A stretch of DNA of 64,000 nucleotides from Agapetus fuscipes (Eukaryota; Arthropoda; Insecta; Trichoptera; Glossosomatidae), in assembly GCA_951799405.1 (NCBI GenBank), contig OX637334.1:6448001-6512000 (forward strand), in the 5' to 3' direction. Made by a program: the position numbers and the translations under genes. Below are positions 21,769 to 31,909 of this stretch, piece after piece. The first letter of the stretch is position 1. Each line of letters starts with the position of its first letter. Below the pieces are notes generated by a model. It was not told where the DNA came from. It worked only from the letters and a program-made list of their open reading frames with translations, and did no database searches.

Positions 21769-22222
21769 TGATCTATAATCTTTAATCTAAGTTGAAAAGT
21801 TATATTAACACTTAAAATTAATATTAAATGCATGCCATAAACAAACAAATATTGCATGTGTACCTACCTAGTCAGTGGCGAAGGGCGCCATACTAGCCGG
21901 TTCCCATCGGCTTCCCTTTTAAAATTATGTACCTAACAAAGTAGTTAAAAAATATAGGCACAAATTAAAAAATTACATTTAAAACCAAAGAAACAATACC
22001 TACGTATTTTTCCCCCATTGAAACCATGCAGTCTACTTAATTATCATTTTTGCCTCATTTTAAACGGGAAACCGATGGAAATCGGCTTGTATGACACCCT
22101 TCGCCGCTGGTAGGTACCTACTTACATTTTAAAATCCAACCCTCAAATAAACATAAGCCCTGCAACTTTTGCCGACCTTCCTTGAAACAGCATTAAAATT
22201 TGGGTAGTAAATCCATTTTTAC
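21769..22222 (-). mobile_element. LB LINE 3' tail split by a MITE
   Basis: The LB tail end (ATCTATAATCTTTAATCTAAG to ATGCATGCC) lies at 21769-21872 and the LB body resumes at 22110 (CCAACCCTCAAATAAACATA, AGCCCTGCAACTTTTGCCGA). The 237-bp gap is another element. Confidence 0.8.
21873..22109. mobile_element. MITE with ~43-bp inverted ends
   Basis: The left end is CAGTGGCGAAGGGCGCCATA and the right end, reversed, is CAGCGGCGAAGGGTGTCATA. The match continues through CCATCGG.TTCC with few changes. It interrupts an LB copy. I see no convincing target duplication, so the superfamily is open. Confidence 0.75.
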
Positions 22223-22224
22223 GC

Positions 22225-22655
22225 ATCTAATCTAATCTAATCTAATCTAAGCTGCAAGGATATATATCATTTAAGATTTATATTAAGTGCATTCCCACAA
22301 GCAGACATGTATAATTTCGCGCTAACACATGCCGCATGTGGACCTACATTATAAGAACCCATCTCATATGAACATAAGTCCTGCAACTCTTGCCGTCCTT
22401 CCCTGAGACAGGGGTGACATTGGCAAAGTGAACTATTTTTTTCACAGTATGGGTGGTCAGCCGCATACCAACCTGTAAGTCAAGGAACATACATGACAAA
22501 TTACATTTTAAAAATCACCAAATTATAATATGTATGGACATCAAAAACTAACAGAAAACAAATTTTAATTTCAAAAACCCTAGCCGCCAACATCACAGAT
22601 TAACCGCCATTTCTTTCTGTCCTTACACACTTCTTTCATTTCCTCCAGATATGGG
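22225..22655 (-). mobile_element. LB LINE copy extending into the end of ORF2
   Basis: From its tail (four ATCTA units) through the complete LB body and CAAGGAAC border, then a ~95-bp spacer, the stop region CCTAGCCGCCAACATCACAG and, beyond the stop, codons for MKEVCKDRKKWRLICDVGG on the minus strand. With 51283-51712 this shows that LB is the 3' UTR of a LINE. Confidence 0.92.
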
Positions 22656-22803
22656 CGGTAAATCTAAAAAATATATTAGTCGTGGAAAAAAAAAGATGAA
22701 GTAGGATATTAATAGCTGTGAAGGTGTGTAAGTAGTACAGACAATAAATAAAAATATATCAGTTGGTTTTAAATTTGTCAATATTGCAGATCAACCGAAA
22801 CAC

Positions 22804-22945
22804 TGCGTGTTTATTTGAGATTCGTTTTTTTTTGTTTATACACATGGTCCATTTGTAAGCACGAACTTACACACGTGTCTTCATAACAGGGAGCGTTTAG
22901 AATCTTAAATGTTTATTATCATTGCAACTTAGATTATAGATTACA
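22804..22945 (+). mobile_element. LB LINE 3' tail, 3' half
   Basis: The LB 3' half (TTATTTGAGATTCG, CCATTTGTAAGCACGAACTT, ACACGTGTCT, GCAACTTAGATTATAGATTA). Confidence 0.75.
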
Positions 22946-23039
22946 TTCATAGCTACATTTGCACAGTGCGGCTCGTGGCTAAATGATATGATTGAGCTCA
23001 GCAGTGAGTGGAAGCTTTCTTTTATAATGTTGGCGAATA

Positions 23040-23180
23040 GCTGCGTGAAACTGCCGGGACAATCAACGCTTTTTTAAAAGCGCAGGGGCGGAGAGTGGCG
23101 GTATAATATATTGAATTTTATTTAAAAGCTTTAAAAACATCGGCGCGTCATTTTCGTAGTCTACACAGAAAACGCATCAA
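23040..23180 (+). promoter_or_regulatory. possible promoter patch upstream of FoxD
   Basis: GCAGGGGCGGAG (GC box) is followed within 25 bases by GGTATAATATATTG (TATA-like) and then by CGGCGCGTCA. The layout suits a core promoter on the plus strand. There is no direct evidence of transcription. Confidence 0.25.
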
Positions 23181-23224
23181 ACAAGGCAAGTAAGCTGCAA
23201 ATATAGTGCAACTTCCTATAGCAT

Positions 23225-23290
23225 TGTCCCCGAAGAGGTCTTAAGAGAAGAGGTCTTAAGAGAACCGAACCGAAGAGGTCTTATGAGAAA
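23225..23290 (+). repeat. short tandem repeat
   Basis: GAAGAGGTCTTAAGAGA occurs three times with small changes and an insertion (ACCGAACC) before the third. Confidence 0.7.
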
Positions 23291-23592
23291 TTATATTTTA
23301 GGATTCGATTAATTTTGTACCTAGTTCCTACACGTTTAAATTTTGTAATAATCCTTTATGATAACTGTTACGATTCAAATTAATAATATTTCTTATTGTT
23401 TCTGTTCCATTTAAAATATGACTTATCCTAGATTGTTATTGTTACAATTCAAATTAATTGCCTTGTAAGAAGATGAAGAAAAGATGCTGTTTTCATTCGA
23501 ATTCAGAAATAATTATCCTTTAGTTTTTAGGTAGGTATTGTTTCAATTTGAATACATATCTAATGATAATTAATTACTACATTAATTATTAC

Positions 23593-23815
23593 ATGCCGAG
23601 AGCAAGGTTTCGATCTCAAGGTTTCTCAGCCTTCATAAGAAATGAGAACCAGCCCCCCGGGAGCTGGGAAACCCCCACTTCAACGGCAAGTGGTTGGTGT
23701 GAGGCCGGCCCCCTTACCTGTAAAAATAAATAGGTCCCGTAACGCCACATGCGACCCCTTCCGGGAAACTCAGGAAAGAAGTTACACTATATGTGTAGCT
23801 TACTTGCATTTTTAT
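23593..23815 (+). mobile_element. SA SINE with internal deletion
   Basis: Part of the head (TGCCGAGAGCAAGGTTTCGA) joins directly to CTCAGCCTTCATAAGAAATG, skipping the segment between the B box and the GGTTTACTCAG word. The 3' body is complete to ATATGTGTAGCTTACTTGC. Confidence 0.85.
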
Positions 23816-23879
23816 TATTTTTAAATCTTGTGTAGATAAAAAATTAAAATAATAATCCCTTATATGTATATATTCTTAA

Positions 23880-24200
23880 CATTCTGATTAAAGATAATAA
23901 CTTATTGTTAGATACTATTACAATTCAAATAAATAATAATCCTTTGTTGCTACAATTAAAATAAATAATAATCCCTTGTTGCTACAATTCAAATTAATTG
24001 TAATCCCTTATTATTACAATTCAAATTAATTATAATCCGTTATTATTTTTACAATTCAAACTAATAATCATCCCTGATTGCTATTGTTACAATTCACATT
24101 AACAATAATCCCGTATTGTTATTGTAAGAATTCAAATGAATAATTATCTCGTTGCTGTTAGAATTCAAATTAATAATAATCTCTTCGTGTTATTGTTAGA
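23880..24200 (+). repeat. degenerate tandem repeat, about 35-45 bp units
   Basis: TTGTTACAATTCAAATTAAT followed by AATAATCCCT recurs at least seven times with variable spacing. It is simple AT-rich DNA 1.6 kb upstream of FoxD. Confidence 0.7.
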
Positions 24201-24289
24201 ACTCAAATTTACGAGTATGGAAATTGTTCGAGCACCGCAAATTCCCTGGTCGGATTGTTACAAAGTTAATAGTGGAACAAAGCATCGAT

Positions 24290-24445
24290 CTGACGCCCCC
24301 TCCCCCTTACCGGCCGCCTCTAACGCCCCTAAAGGGGGCGGAGCTCCAAAGCCGCTAACACAACAGTTATTGCAAGAGGGCAGATTAGGTAAAACCTGCT
24401 CAGTGGAGGACGCATTGTACGGTGGGCAGGCGACGCGATAACAAC
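24290..24445. promoter_or_regulatory. GC-rich patch upstream of FoxD
   Basis: The patch holds GACGCCCCCTCCCCC, CCGGCCGCC and AAAGGGGGCGGAGC (GC box), then AACAACAATCGACAATTGTT, which resembles paired SOX-type ACAAT sites, and TTGTTAACAATAAC. It starts 1.55 kb upstream of the FoxD ATG. An open frame across it has no recognisable domain. Promoter or enhancer function is inferred. Confidence 0.35.
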
Positions 24446-24501
24446 AATCGACAATTGTTAACAATAACATCGTGGGTGTTTGAAAGAATAACAAAATCAT
24501 A

Positions 24502-24823
24502 ATGGAATAGACTGTGGTTAGGTAAAGCTTGAAGAATACTTCAGGTGAAAATCATGAAAAGTAATATGTGAATGTTTTGTTAACAATGAAAGAATAGACT
24601 TTGACTCATTGCTTGGAAAAGACAGTTGATAAAAAAAAATACATTTTAATTTGTTTGTGATTTCATAACATCGAAAAAAGGAGAGTGTGGTTTACTGCTT
24701 GCAGAAGTCAGTAGGTGAAAATCGTAAAAATTAATAAGTGTATTTATGATAAAGGAATAGATTGTTTTTTTTAAAGCTTGAAGAAGCCGGGAGGGGAAAA
24801 TCATGAAAAGTAATTAGTGAATG
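24502..24823 (+). repeat. diverged triplication in the FoxD upstream region
   Basis: Three related blocks start at 24502, 24681 and 24755. They share the order GGAATAG-like, GCTTGAAGAA-like, GGTGAAAATCATGAAAAGTA and GTGAATG. The spacing is uneven, so these are old local duplications. Confidence 0.55.
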
Positions 24824-24829
24824 TTTTTT

Positions 24830-25836
24830 TTAATTTGAAAGAATATACCTACTGTGATTCAAAAATAATTAATTAGGAGAAAAAGCAGTTGGGAAATGAA
24901 TTCGTGTTTACAAAAAACAATAATAAACAATTATAAAAACAAAACACCCTAATAAAATAATGAACTACTGTCAGTGAAGTGACTCCATGGATTTTTTTTA
25001 ACTTTTTTCAGGAAGGATAGAAGGAGATATAAGCTGTTTTAAATTGAGTGGGAAAAAGGTGATACATGGTGTGTGATTTTTTGAAAATCAAAACAATTGT
25101 AAAGAAATAAACAGTTGGTTGGGAAAGTAAGACAATTGATGAAAACTCAAATATAAACTGTGATTCTATGTGAAAATAATTTGTTCTTAGAAAAAGTAAA
25201 CTCATTTGAAATATAAAACAACAAAGAAATGACCATAATGAAAGTGTCTTTTAAAGCAATAAAATGATAAAAGTAAAAACAGTGGTTGAAAAAGTGAGTC
25301 AGTTTTTAAACAACAACAAAAACATTTGTTTTTGTTTTCTAATCATGTTTTTCAAACTCAAAACTTGATTAAAAAGTGCCATCGTTTAAGAAGATTTTAT
25401 GAATTTAAAGCATCTTCGTTTTCTGAATGAGTTTGCTACGATCTGGGTTTTCCTAGACACCAAAAAACCTTTTCAATTTCCTTATTTAAGTTAAAAACAA
25501 ACACACAATTTAGAAATTCGTAATGTAGAAAAAACGTAAACCTACTTTTAAAACTAATGAAAAGCAATTCATGCCAATTAAAAAACAAGTTAACTTGGTT
25601 GCAATTTTTGAAAATATGATAGGGACAATACGATGCATTGGAGATTGGTCTACTACTAATCCACGATAAATGGAAAACAAATGACGTTGTGCTAGCATTC
25701 CTGGTTTATCATGAAAATACTATCATCAATCAATAAAATCACATTCAAAATCTTCATATTGATGTGCTCAGAAGATTTGTTCACTGTTGAAGAGAAGAAT
25801 GCTCATTAAAGGGCAATTTAAACGTGGATTCTCTTC
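24830..25836 (+). other. FoxD 5' flank or leader
   Basis: AT-rich DNA without a repeat family copy that I can place. It ends in GATTCTCTTCAG at 25826-25837, a good splice-acceptor match six bases before the FoxD ATG, so the leader may be spliced from an exon further upstream. Confidence 0.35.
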
Positions 25837-25842
25837 AGTGTG

Positions 25843-26739
25843 ATGAGCTATGAAGATTGGGGTCATGGGGAGCCAGGCGGGCATGGAGGAGCCCTAGACC
25901 TGCGCCCCCTTCCACCTGCAGAGAGATTCCTCAGGTACTCTCCTGAAGACAGAGACTCCGAGAGGTATCCTGTCCACACGCAAGACTCTGAACTAGAGGA
26001 CTACTTCAGGAAACGCGAAGACATCGACTGCGATCGGGAAGACGTTGTCGCAGACAGTGGTTCAACTGATACAGAACCACCCCAAGGAAAACCGAAATCA
26101 GGACAACTCATAAAACCACCATACTCTTACATAGCTCTAATAACAATGGCTATACTCCAATCCCCGCATAAAAAGTTGACTTTAAGTGGAATTTGCGAGT
26201 TTATAATGACACGCTTTCCATATTACAGAGAAAAGTTCCCAGCATGGCAGAACTCAATACGGCATAACCTATCTTTGAATGACTGCTTTGTAAAAATACC
26301 TCGTGAGCCGGGGAATCCAGGCAAAGGAAACTATTGGACTTTAGATCCATTAGCTGAAGACATGTTTGATAACGGCAGTTTTTTAAGAAGAAGAAAACGC
26401 TACAAAAGACCAGCTGGTGGATCTTTATTGAGGGAACAGAGAGCCTTAGCTTCTTTGTTAGGTCCTGAAGCTTATTGCTTACCTCCATTGCCTCTACCAT
26501 TGTCCTTATCTTTAGGGTTGCCTATGGGACTTCCTTACTGTCTTCCCTTGCAGCTCAGGGCTCCTCTTTTGGCTCCACGCCCCCTGAGACCTGCTCCCAG
26601 GACAATGCTGCCTCCTCCACGGAAGAGACATGGGTTCACCATTGAATCCTTGTTGGCGCCCCCACCTCCGCAACCTGCGCCTTCCATGAGGCGCTCTGCC
26701 TTCTCCCCTTTAGCGCCCCCTGACGATTGGGGAAGGTGA
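25843..26739 (+). CDS. FoxD: forkhead transcription factor, FoxD class (intronless)
   Basis: A 298-residue DNA-binding protein. The forkhead (winged-helix) domain spans about residues 91-189, from [15 protein letters not shown] to [11 protein letters not shown], with recognition helix [13 protein letters not shown] and wing [25 protein letters not shown] and [17 protein letters not shown] are typical of FoxD (Drosophila fd59A). The N-terminus is acidic ([20 protein letters not shown]), a FoxD habit. The C-terminus is rich in P and L and carries FTIESLL (265-271), an eh1-like motif that in this class recruits the Groucho repressor. FoxD proteins act in neural and mesodermal patterning. I chose the ATG at 25843 because the upstream codon is GTG. 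No intron interrupts it, as is common in this class. FoxB and FoxE are less likely from the domain sequence. Confidence 0.95.
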   Translation: MSYEDWGHGEPGGHGGALDLRPLPPAERFLRYSPEDRDSERYPVHTQDSELEDYFRKREDIDCDREDVVADSGSTDTEPPQGKPKSGQLIKPPYSYIALITMAILQSPHKKLTLSGICEFIMTRFPYYREKFPAWQNSIRHNLSLNDCFVKIPREPGNPGKGNYWTLDPLAEDMFDNGSFLRRRKRYKRPAGGSLLREQRALASLLGPEAYCLPPLPLPLSLSLGLPMGLPYCLPLQLRAPLLAPRPLRPAPRTMLPPPRKRHGFTIESLLAPPPPQPAPSMRRSAFSPLAPPDDWGR

Positions 26740-26822
26740 ATGAGGATAGCTTATGAAGAAATGGTGATGTCTAGGTGTGAACAGTTTTATTAAAGTGCCA
26801 TGTAGTGATTAGTGACTTTAAA

Positions 26823-26929
26823 AATAAATACTTTTTATAGAATTGCTTTGTAAATATAAATATGTAACCAATGGACTACAAACATTCAAACTATCCCTCG
26901 GCTATATGATGTCACCCATAGTAAATAAA
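26823..26929 (+). promoter_or_regulatory. FoxD polyadenylation signals
   Basis: AATAAA occurs at 26823-26828 and 26924-26929, 84 and 185 bases after the stop codon. Confidence 0.5.
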
Positions 26930-27381
26930 AAATGGATTTCTCATAAGATTTCTCATTTTCTAATTTACATCATTGTGTTCTTTGACTTATTTAATTAGGA
27001 AGAATAAGTACCTATATATTTACTTTCCTTATTCTGTTCTGTTATGCTGTTAAACCACATTTTCTTTAACAATCATCCTGAAGGACTTATTTAACAAACT
27101 TGTAATAGATAACATTTTAAATTTAATTCCTTCTTAATAACGCTTACAAAAAATATTACTTTTTTTTAAAGTATTATTAAGAAGAAATTAACAATTAATT
27201 AACACAGAGTTAATACACAAACCATACAAAATATAATTGTTAATTTAATTTCAATTCTAGTCATCCATGTACATATTTTAGAATTTATTTTATACTTATT
27301 CGTATTTATAAAAACAGATACCTACTTTAGTTTTATTCCTAAAATACTGAAAAGTATTTCTTTCATTGCTCTACTTATCTA
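26930..27381. other. intergenic stretch, nothing recognised
   Basis: AT-rich DNA downstream of FoxD. Longer 3' UTR forms could reach into it. Confidence 0.35.
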
Positions 27382-27725
27382 GCTGCAATCTAAAATGCAA
27401 AAATTTATTAACAATTAAGTTTCATATTTAATGCATGCCCACAAGCAGACACTTACGCGCTTACGCATGCTGTATGTGAACTTACAACATAAAAATGTTT
27501 ATTTACAACATAAAAATGTTGTAAGTAGGTACTAAATGTAACACATATTTGCCATAATATATTCAATATTAAGGAAAACCATATTTTATCTAAAACCTAA
27601 TTTTAAATTAATAAAAGCCCTTCAACTTTTGCCATCCTTCCCTGAAACAATGGTGACATGAGCAAAGTAAACCAATTTTTACATAATGTATTGTCAGCTT
27701 CGTACCAAAGTATAAATCAAGGAAC
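27382..27725 (-). mobile_element. LB LINE 3' tail with an insertion
   Basis: LB tail and body words flank about 110 bp of foreign DNA (about 27490-27600) that begins with a direct copy of TTACAACATAAAAATGTT. Confidence 0.75.
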
Positions 27726-27885
27726 AACTTATTGTTATTTTAGGTATATTACTTGTTTTTCTAGTCATTTTCTTGTTTTTAATTAGTCAGTTTTAAATTT
27801 GTGTATTATTTATGAAAATAATTACGTTAGTACATAGAAATTCAATCATACAGTTTTCAATAGCTATTTTATGATATAAAAGTTG

Positions 27886-28143
27886 ATCTATAATAATCTA
27901 TAATCTAAGCTGCAAGGATATGTTAACATTTAAGGCTCATATGAAATACATGCCTACAGACAGGCACATGTAGGTTCGCGCCTACACATTCTAAATGTGT
28001 GCATACAAATAAAGAAAACCTCACATGGGCATAAACCTTGCAACTCCTGCCGCCGTTCCCTGAACCGGGGTGGCATTGGCAAAAGTGAACCGATTTTTAC
28101 AGCACGGGTGGTCAGCCTCGTACCAATCTATCAGTCAAGGAAC
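27886..28143 (-). mobile_element. LB LINE 3' tail, young subfamily
   Basis: A full short copy from the tail to GTCAAGGAAC. It is almost the reverse complement of 57120-57370 and shares private changes with it (GAACCGGGGTGGCATTGGCA, CAGCACGGGTGG, ACAGACAGGCACATGTAGG). Confidence 0.92.
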
Positions 28144-28274
28144 TGTTTTATTTTCAGGATAATTACTGAAAAATTTGTAGATACATTTATATAACAAATA
28201 GTTTTTTTTTCTTCCTTGTGCATTTTTTTAATACGTACCTACTCATAAAAAAAAATCTTGCAATGAGGTTTGCG

Positions 28275-28560
28275 CGCGAATCAGCATTATTATTATTATT
28301 ATTATTGGTAATTTTTTCTGCGCCTTTTCATGACCGTTGGTCATCTCAAAGGCGCTGAAGATTGTATGAATAAATGAGTTTTCAGGGCCCTTCTGAAAGC
28401 TGCCTCTTTTTCTGTTGTCCGCAGTCCTGCTGGCAATGTGTTCCAGGCCATGGGCGCAGCAACACGGAAAGCACGATCACCAAATACGGTAGTCGGGTTT
28501 CTCCTCGGAAGCTCCCATATTGTGTCGTCATCCGGCCGGGTTGCTAGGGAAAAGGCATAC
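28275..28560 (-). pseudogene. LINE ORF2 C-terminus with a TAA-repeat tail
   Basis: The minus strand reads ATRPDDDTIWELPRRNPTTV, FGDRAFRVAAPMAWNTLPAG and FRRALKTHLF. This is the well-known closing block of CR1/L2/Jockey-like reverse transcriptases (RAF..AAP..WN.LP....F...LK..LF). A stop follows SSAPLR, then a short 3' UTR and a run of TAA units at 28287-28304. The element is 5' truncated. Confidence 0.88.
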
Positions 28561-29300
28561 AAATATTTTGTGATTTGTTGATAATTACAAAAAAAATGCG
28601 ACGTCATTGAATTAAAAATTATTCTAGATTTCAGACGCGTTCGCTGAATACATAAATATATTGAAAAATAAATCAAAATTAGCAATAATCATGAGAAAAA
28701 TATGACTCAGTTTACGACATTAATTATTTAAATATTAATTTTATACAGAGTAATTCACACCACTTATGACCCATAGGTGATCCATGAATCATCGTTTTTT
28801 TGTATGGAAAATTCACGTTAGGTGGCGGTTGAGCCATGGATTTGCTGTATGTGAATAACAACGATGGTTTTTCAATTTTTACTCTTTCTTGTCTTTTTTC
28901 GTCTCTATGTAGGTACTGTTCGTCCCTTTTTTTGGTGAATGCACGAAAATATTAATTTTAAATTTACCTACACAAAGATTGCATAAATAAATAGGTGTTT
29001 TATTTTGAACTTGACTATAATGTTAAAAAAGGCAATAATGCAATTTCATAATATTTATGTAAATAATAGGAACTCTAGAATTAGATAAGGGACCTTAAAA
29101 TGTAACTAAAATTAAATAAATATTTAAATTGTACTTTAATTTGATTTATCTAAATTACCTCCATTTTATAATTCCTATTTTAGTACGATTGTACACAGAC
29201 CGTAATGAACGTGATTAAAAACGAAACTACTAACGTCATCTCATTAAAAATCAAATTTCACAGTTAATCGTAAAATATTTTTTTTCTTTGTACATGTAAT
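28561..29300. other. intergenic stretch, nothing recognised
   Basis: AT-rich DNA. ATGACCCATAGGTGATCCATG and the GGCGGTTGAGCCATGGATTT region (28760-28860) resemble words at 44240-44320 and 46430-46520, so a further dispersed element is likely. Confidence 0.4.
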
Positions 29301-29490
29301 TTAAGATGCAAAAATATCACATTTAATGCATTTCCACATGTAAATAAGTTCTGACTTAATAATGCTGCATGTGTGCTTACAAAACAAGACCCACACCTTA
29401 AATGAACGTAAAGCCTTCAACTCTTATCCACTTCCCTCGAAATAGAGGTGACATTAGCAAAGGCGAACCAATTTTTACAGTATGATTTCC
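29301..29490 (-). mobile_element. LB LINE 3' tail, diverged
   Basis: An old LB copy in reverse (AAGATGCAAAAATATCACAT, TGCATGTGTGCTTACAAAAC, GACATTAGCAAAG, TTTTTACAGTATG). Confidence 0.75.
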
Positions 29491-29493
29491 TTG

Positions 29494-29685
29494 ATTAATT
29501 GATTGGTATGAAGCTGACCCTCATGCTACAGAAACATAAGTTGCAACGTTTACGTTCACGTGAGGTTTGGATTTTTGTGTAAGTACACATGCAGCATGTG
29601 TAGGCACAAATTTACATGCGCCTGCTTGTGGACAATATGAACGTTTAAGGTCGATACATGTTTGCAACTTAGATTAAAGATAAGT
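29494..29685 (+). mobile_element. LB LINE 3' tail, head to head with the previous copy
   Basis: GGTATGAAGCTGACCCTCAT to GCAACTTAGATTAAAGATAA, lacking part of the CACCCCTGTTTCAGGG segment. With 29301-29490 it forms an inverted pair meeting at their 5' ends. Confidence 0.8.
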
Positions 29686-29969
29686 GGTCAGCCTCAGATC
29701 ATCCTATAAATGTGGGAAAGCCCGCAGTTCTTATTTTATATTTTGATTTTTAAAATTACGCATGTTTAGCATGCCTGAAGTTATGAGAAGTGGTGATAGG
29801 GAGGTTGTATCATAAATAAAGAAGATTTTCGTAAAGAAAAACAAAATAGTACACATTCATTTTATCAGTAAATGTCATATGCATTCATTTAGATCCTTGT
29901 ACAACTTACTGTAAACTGTATGGAAACACTTCATTTCTAATTTAATCTTTTTCTGTGCCACTTCTACCT

Positions 29970-30062
29970 CCTTGACTTATAGGTTGGTATGAGGCTGACC
30001 ACCCGTACTGTAAAAAAGGTGCACTCTGTCAATGTCTCCCCTGTTTCAGGGAAAGTAGACAG
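29970..30062 (+). mobile_element. LB LINE fragment, 5' part
   Basis: CCTTGACTTATAGGTTGGTA to CCCCTGTTTCAGGGAAAG, then the match stops. Confidence 0.8.
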
Positions 30063-30716
30063 TAGGGAGCCGAGCGTTTCGGAATGTTTATCAGAAGCGC
30101 GCACTCGCTATCTGCAAATATGATCTGCTATACAAATAATCATTTGCTTTAAAAACAACATTATTGAAATTCTGTATGCTGCCTACCTTATAGGTGCATG
30201 TGCATTGATTAATATGAAAAAATATAGATAGCGTTATGAAAGTAGGTACCTGACGTGTGTGTCATGGAACAAAATGATTAAAATGAGACTTAAAATCACA
30301 GCGGCATATATGTCAAGAAAGGATACATAATAAAACTACTATATTTGATTGACAGTCCTCGTTGACGGTTGTCTGGAAGGTGATTGTAACAACACCTCGC
30401 CGAAGCCATAAAATGGTAGATATTAGGGACGCCAAACAGCTATGATCATTGACGTATTATATAAATGGATCCGACACTAATTTAACGCCAATTTTAGTTT
30501 TAAACTAACGAGCACAAATAGTCATTGATTGGAAACAGAACAAAGATGCTCCCAGTGTGACTTCGCTTTAAATAGCCCAGTGTGAGAGAAGCTAGAATAT
30601 TTCTACGCAATTTGGCATTTCTAAACGTCATTTTTGCGCGGAAATTGATTTAATTGCTTTGGTCGGTAAATTTGTCAATTTTGAAAGAAAAAGGCAATAT
30701 CATAAGATATCATCAC
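30063..30716. other. intergenic stretch
   Basis: No gene is seen. A short piece at about 30182-30208 (CTACCTTATAGGTGCATGTG) resembles an end of the G-family MITE at 55021-55236. Confidence 0.35.
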
Positions 30717-31045
30717 CGCTCAGGTACACCGCGTGTCGTTGGCATCTTGGACCGGTCCGTAGTGCGTAGTGGCAACACTTCGGACTCGTAAATGGAAGGT
30801 TGTGGATTGGATCCCGGCGGAGCACAAAAATATACCATTTATATTTCGAATGTGCTCTTCGCTGACTTGAAAAATTCATAAACCTTTACCAAAGACCGGT
30901 CACTGAAAGGTCCATCCAACCTTCCAAAAACAGGGTCTTGCTTGAGAATTGGCGCTTTCTACAGCGACGACCAAGCTCGCAGAGGGCTCTTGAGGTGTGA
31001 TACACACAAAAACAGCGCTCACCAAATAAATCATCCTAATATTAT
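30717..31045 (+). mobile_element. SC SINE, full length with 5' extension
   Basis: The tRNA-like head (GTAGTGGCAACACTTCGGA, CTCGTAAATGGAAGGTTGTG) is followed by GTGCTCTTCGCTG, CCTTTACCAAAGACCGGTCA, GCTTGAGAATTGGCGCTTTC, TGTGATACACACAAAAACAG and AAATAAATCATCCTAATATT. Upstream, CGCTCAGGTACACCGCGTGT is shared with the copy at 47515-47800. Confidence 0.88.
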
Positions 31046-31895
31046 TATTATCATAGCATGTGTAATTATTGGGGGTCGAAACACAAGATGGAGAAAGCAA
31101 GAAAACATGTTATTTCACATGATGATTAAGTATTCTGTCGAGTTTTACTGGCCTGTTTTTGACAAGTCTGACTGACAGTAGTGTCTCATACTATACTTCA
31201 ATGGCGTAAGCTAGTGTCAGGTCCACTTATATTATACGTTAATGACTCTAAAGCTTAATATATTTTGTACATTAATCGGTGTACATGTGCCTCTATGGGA
31301 TGCTCGCCTCTGCATAGTGATTTGTTTAACTTATTAATTGTAAAAACAACAGTCCATAGAATCAAATGACTAAGATTAGTGTGTAGTTAGGTATTTGAAT
31401 ATAAAATATTTGTAATATTGTATTTATATATACATAGGTTTTAAAAATCTGCAATTATAGACGTTTATCATAGTTTTAGTGTGAACATTTTAGTATTTAA
31501 ATTTGTAGTCTTTGTAAATAGTCAATTTCTGTTTATAAAAATTGAAAATTTGGAAAATTTCCAACATATGCATAGAGAAAAATAGATGAAAATAAAGATA
31601 CTTTAATAAAACAAAATGTATTTTATTTCATTATTTATTTGTACCTACTTAACTTTAAAAGACAACCATAACTTACGTTCGGTTGCTTTGTTTCCAGGAG
31701 CTTGCTTTAGGTACATAGAGGCAAAAAAAAAAAAAAAAAAATTCTACCACAAATAATTGCTACACAATATCTACTTACATAAATGTAAAAATGTGAACCT
31801 TTCGGGAGCAGGAAATCCTCTAATTCGAGTAGTTGGTGTGAGGCTGGCATCTTTACCTATTAAAATAACACTCCCCATATGCATCTACAAAAAGC
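31046..31895. other. intergenic stretch with a MITE end
   Basis: No gene is seen. ACATGTGCCTCTATGGGATG at about 31281-31300, ending in CGCCTCTG, is an end of the G-family MITE. A run of A lies at 31722-31741. A short SA-like segment (AGTTGGTGTGAGGCTGGC) is at about 31830. Confidence 0.4.
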
Positions 31896-31909
31896 CCAGT
31901 GTGATCAGT

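Noticed and set aside
24136..24441. 101-codon open frame
   Set aside because: No domain, its start is in a simple tandem repeat, and its C-rich part is explained by GC boxes.
26201..26500. minus-strand frame opposite FoxD
   Set aside because: It is antisense to the forkhead domain, which has clear coding conservation on the plus strand.
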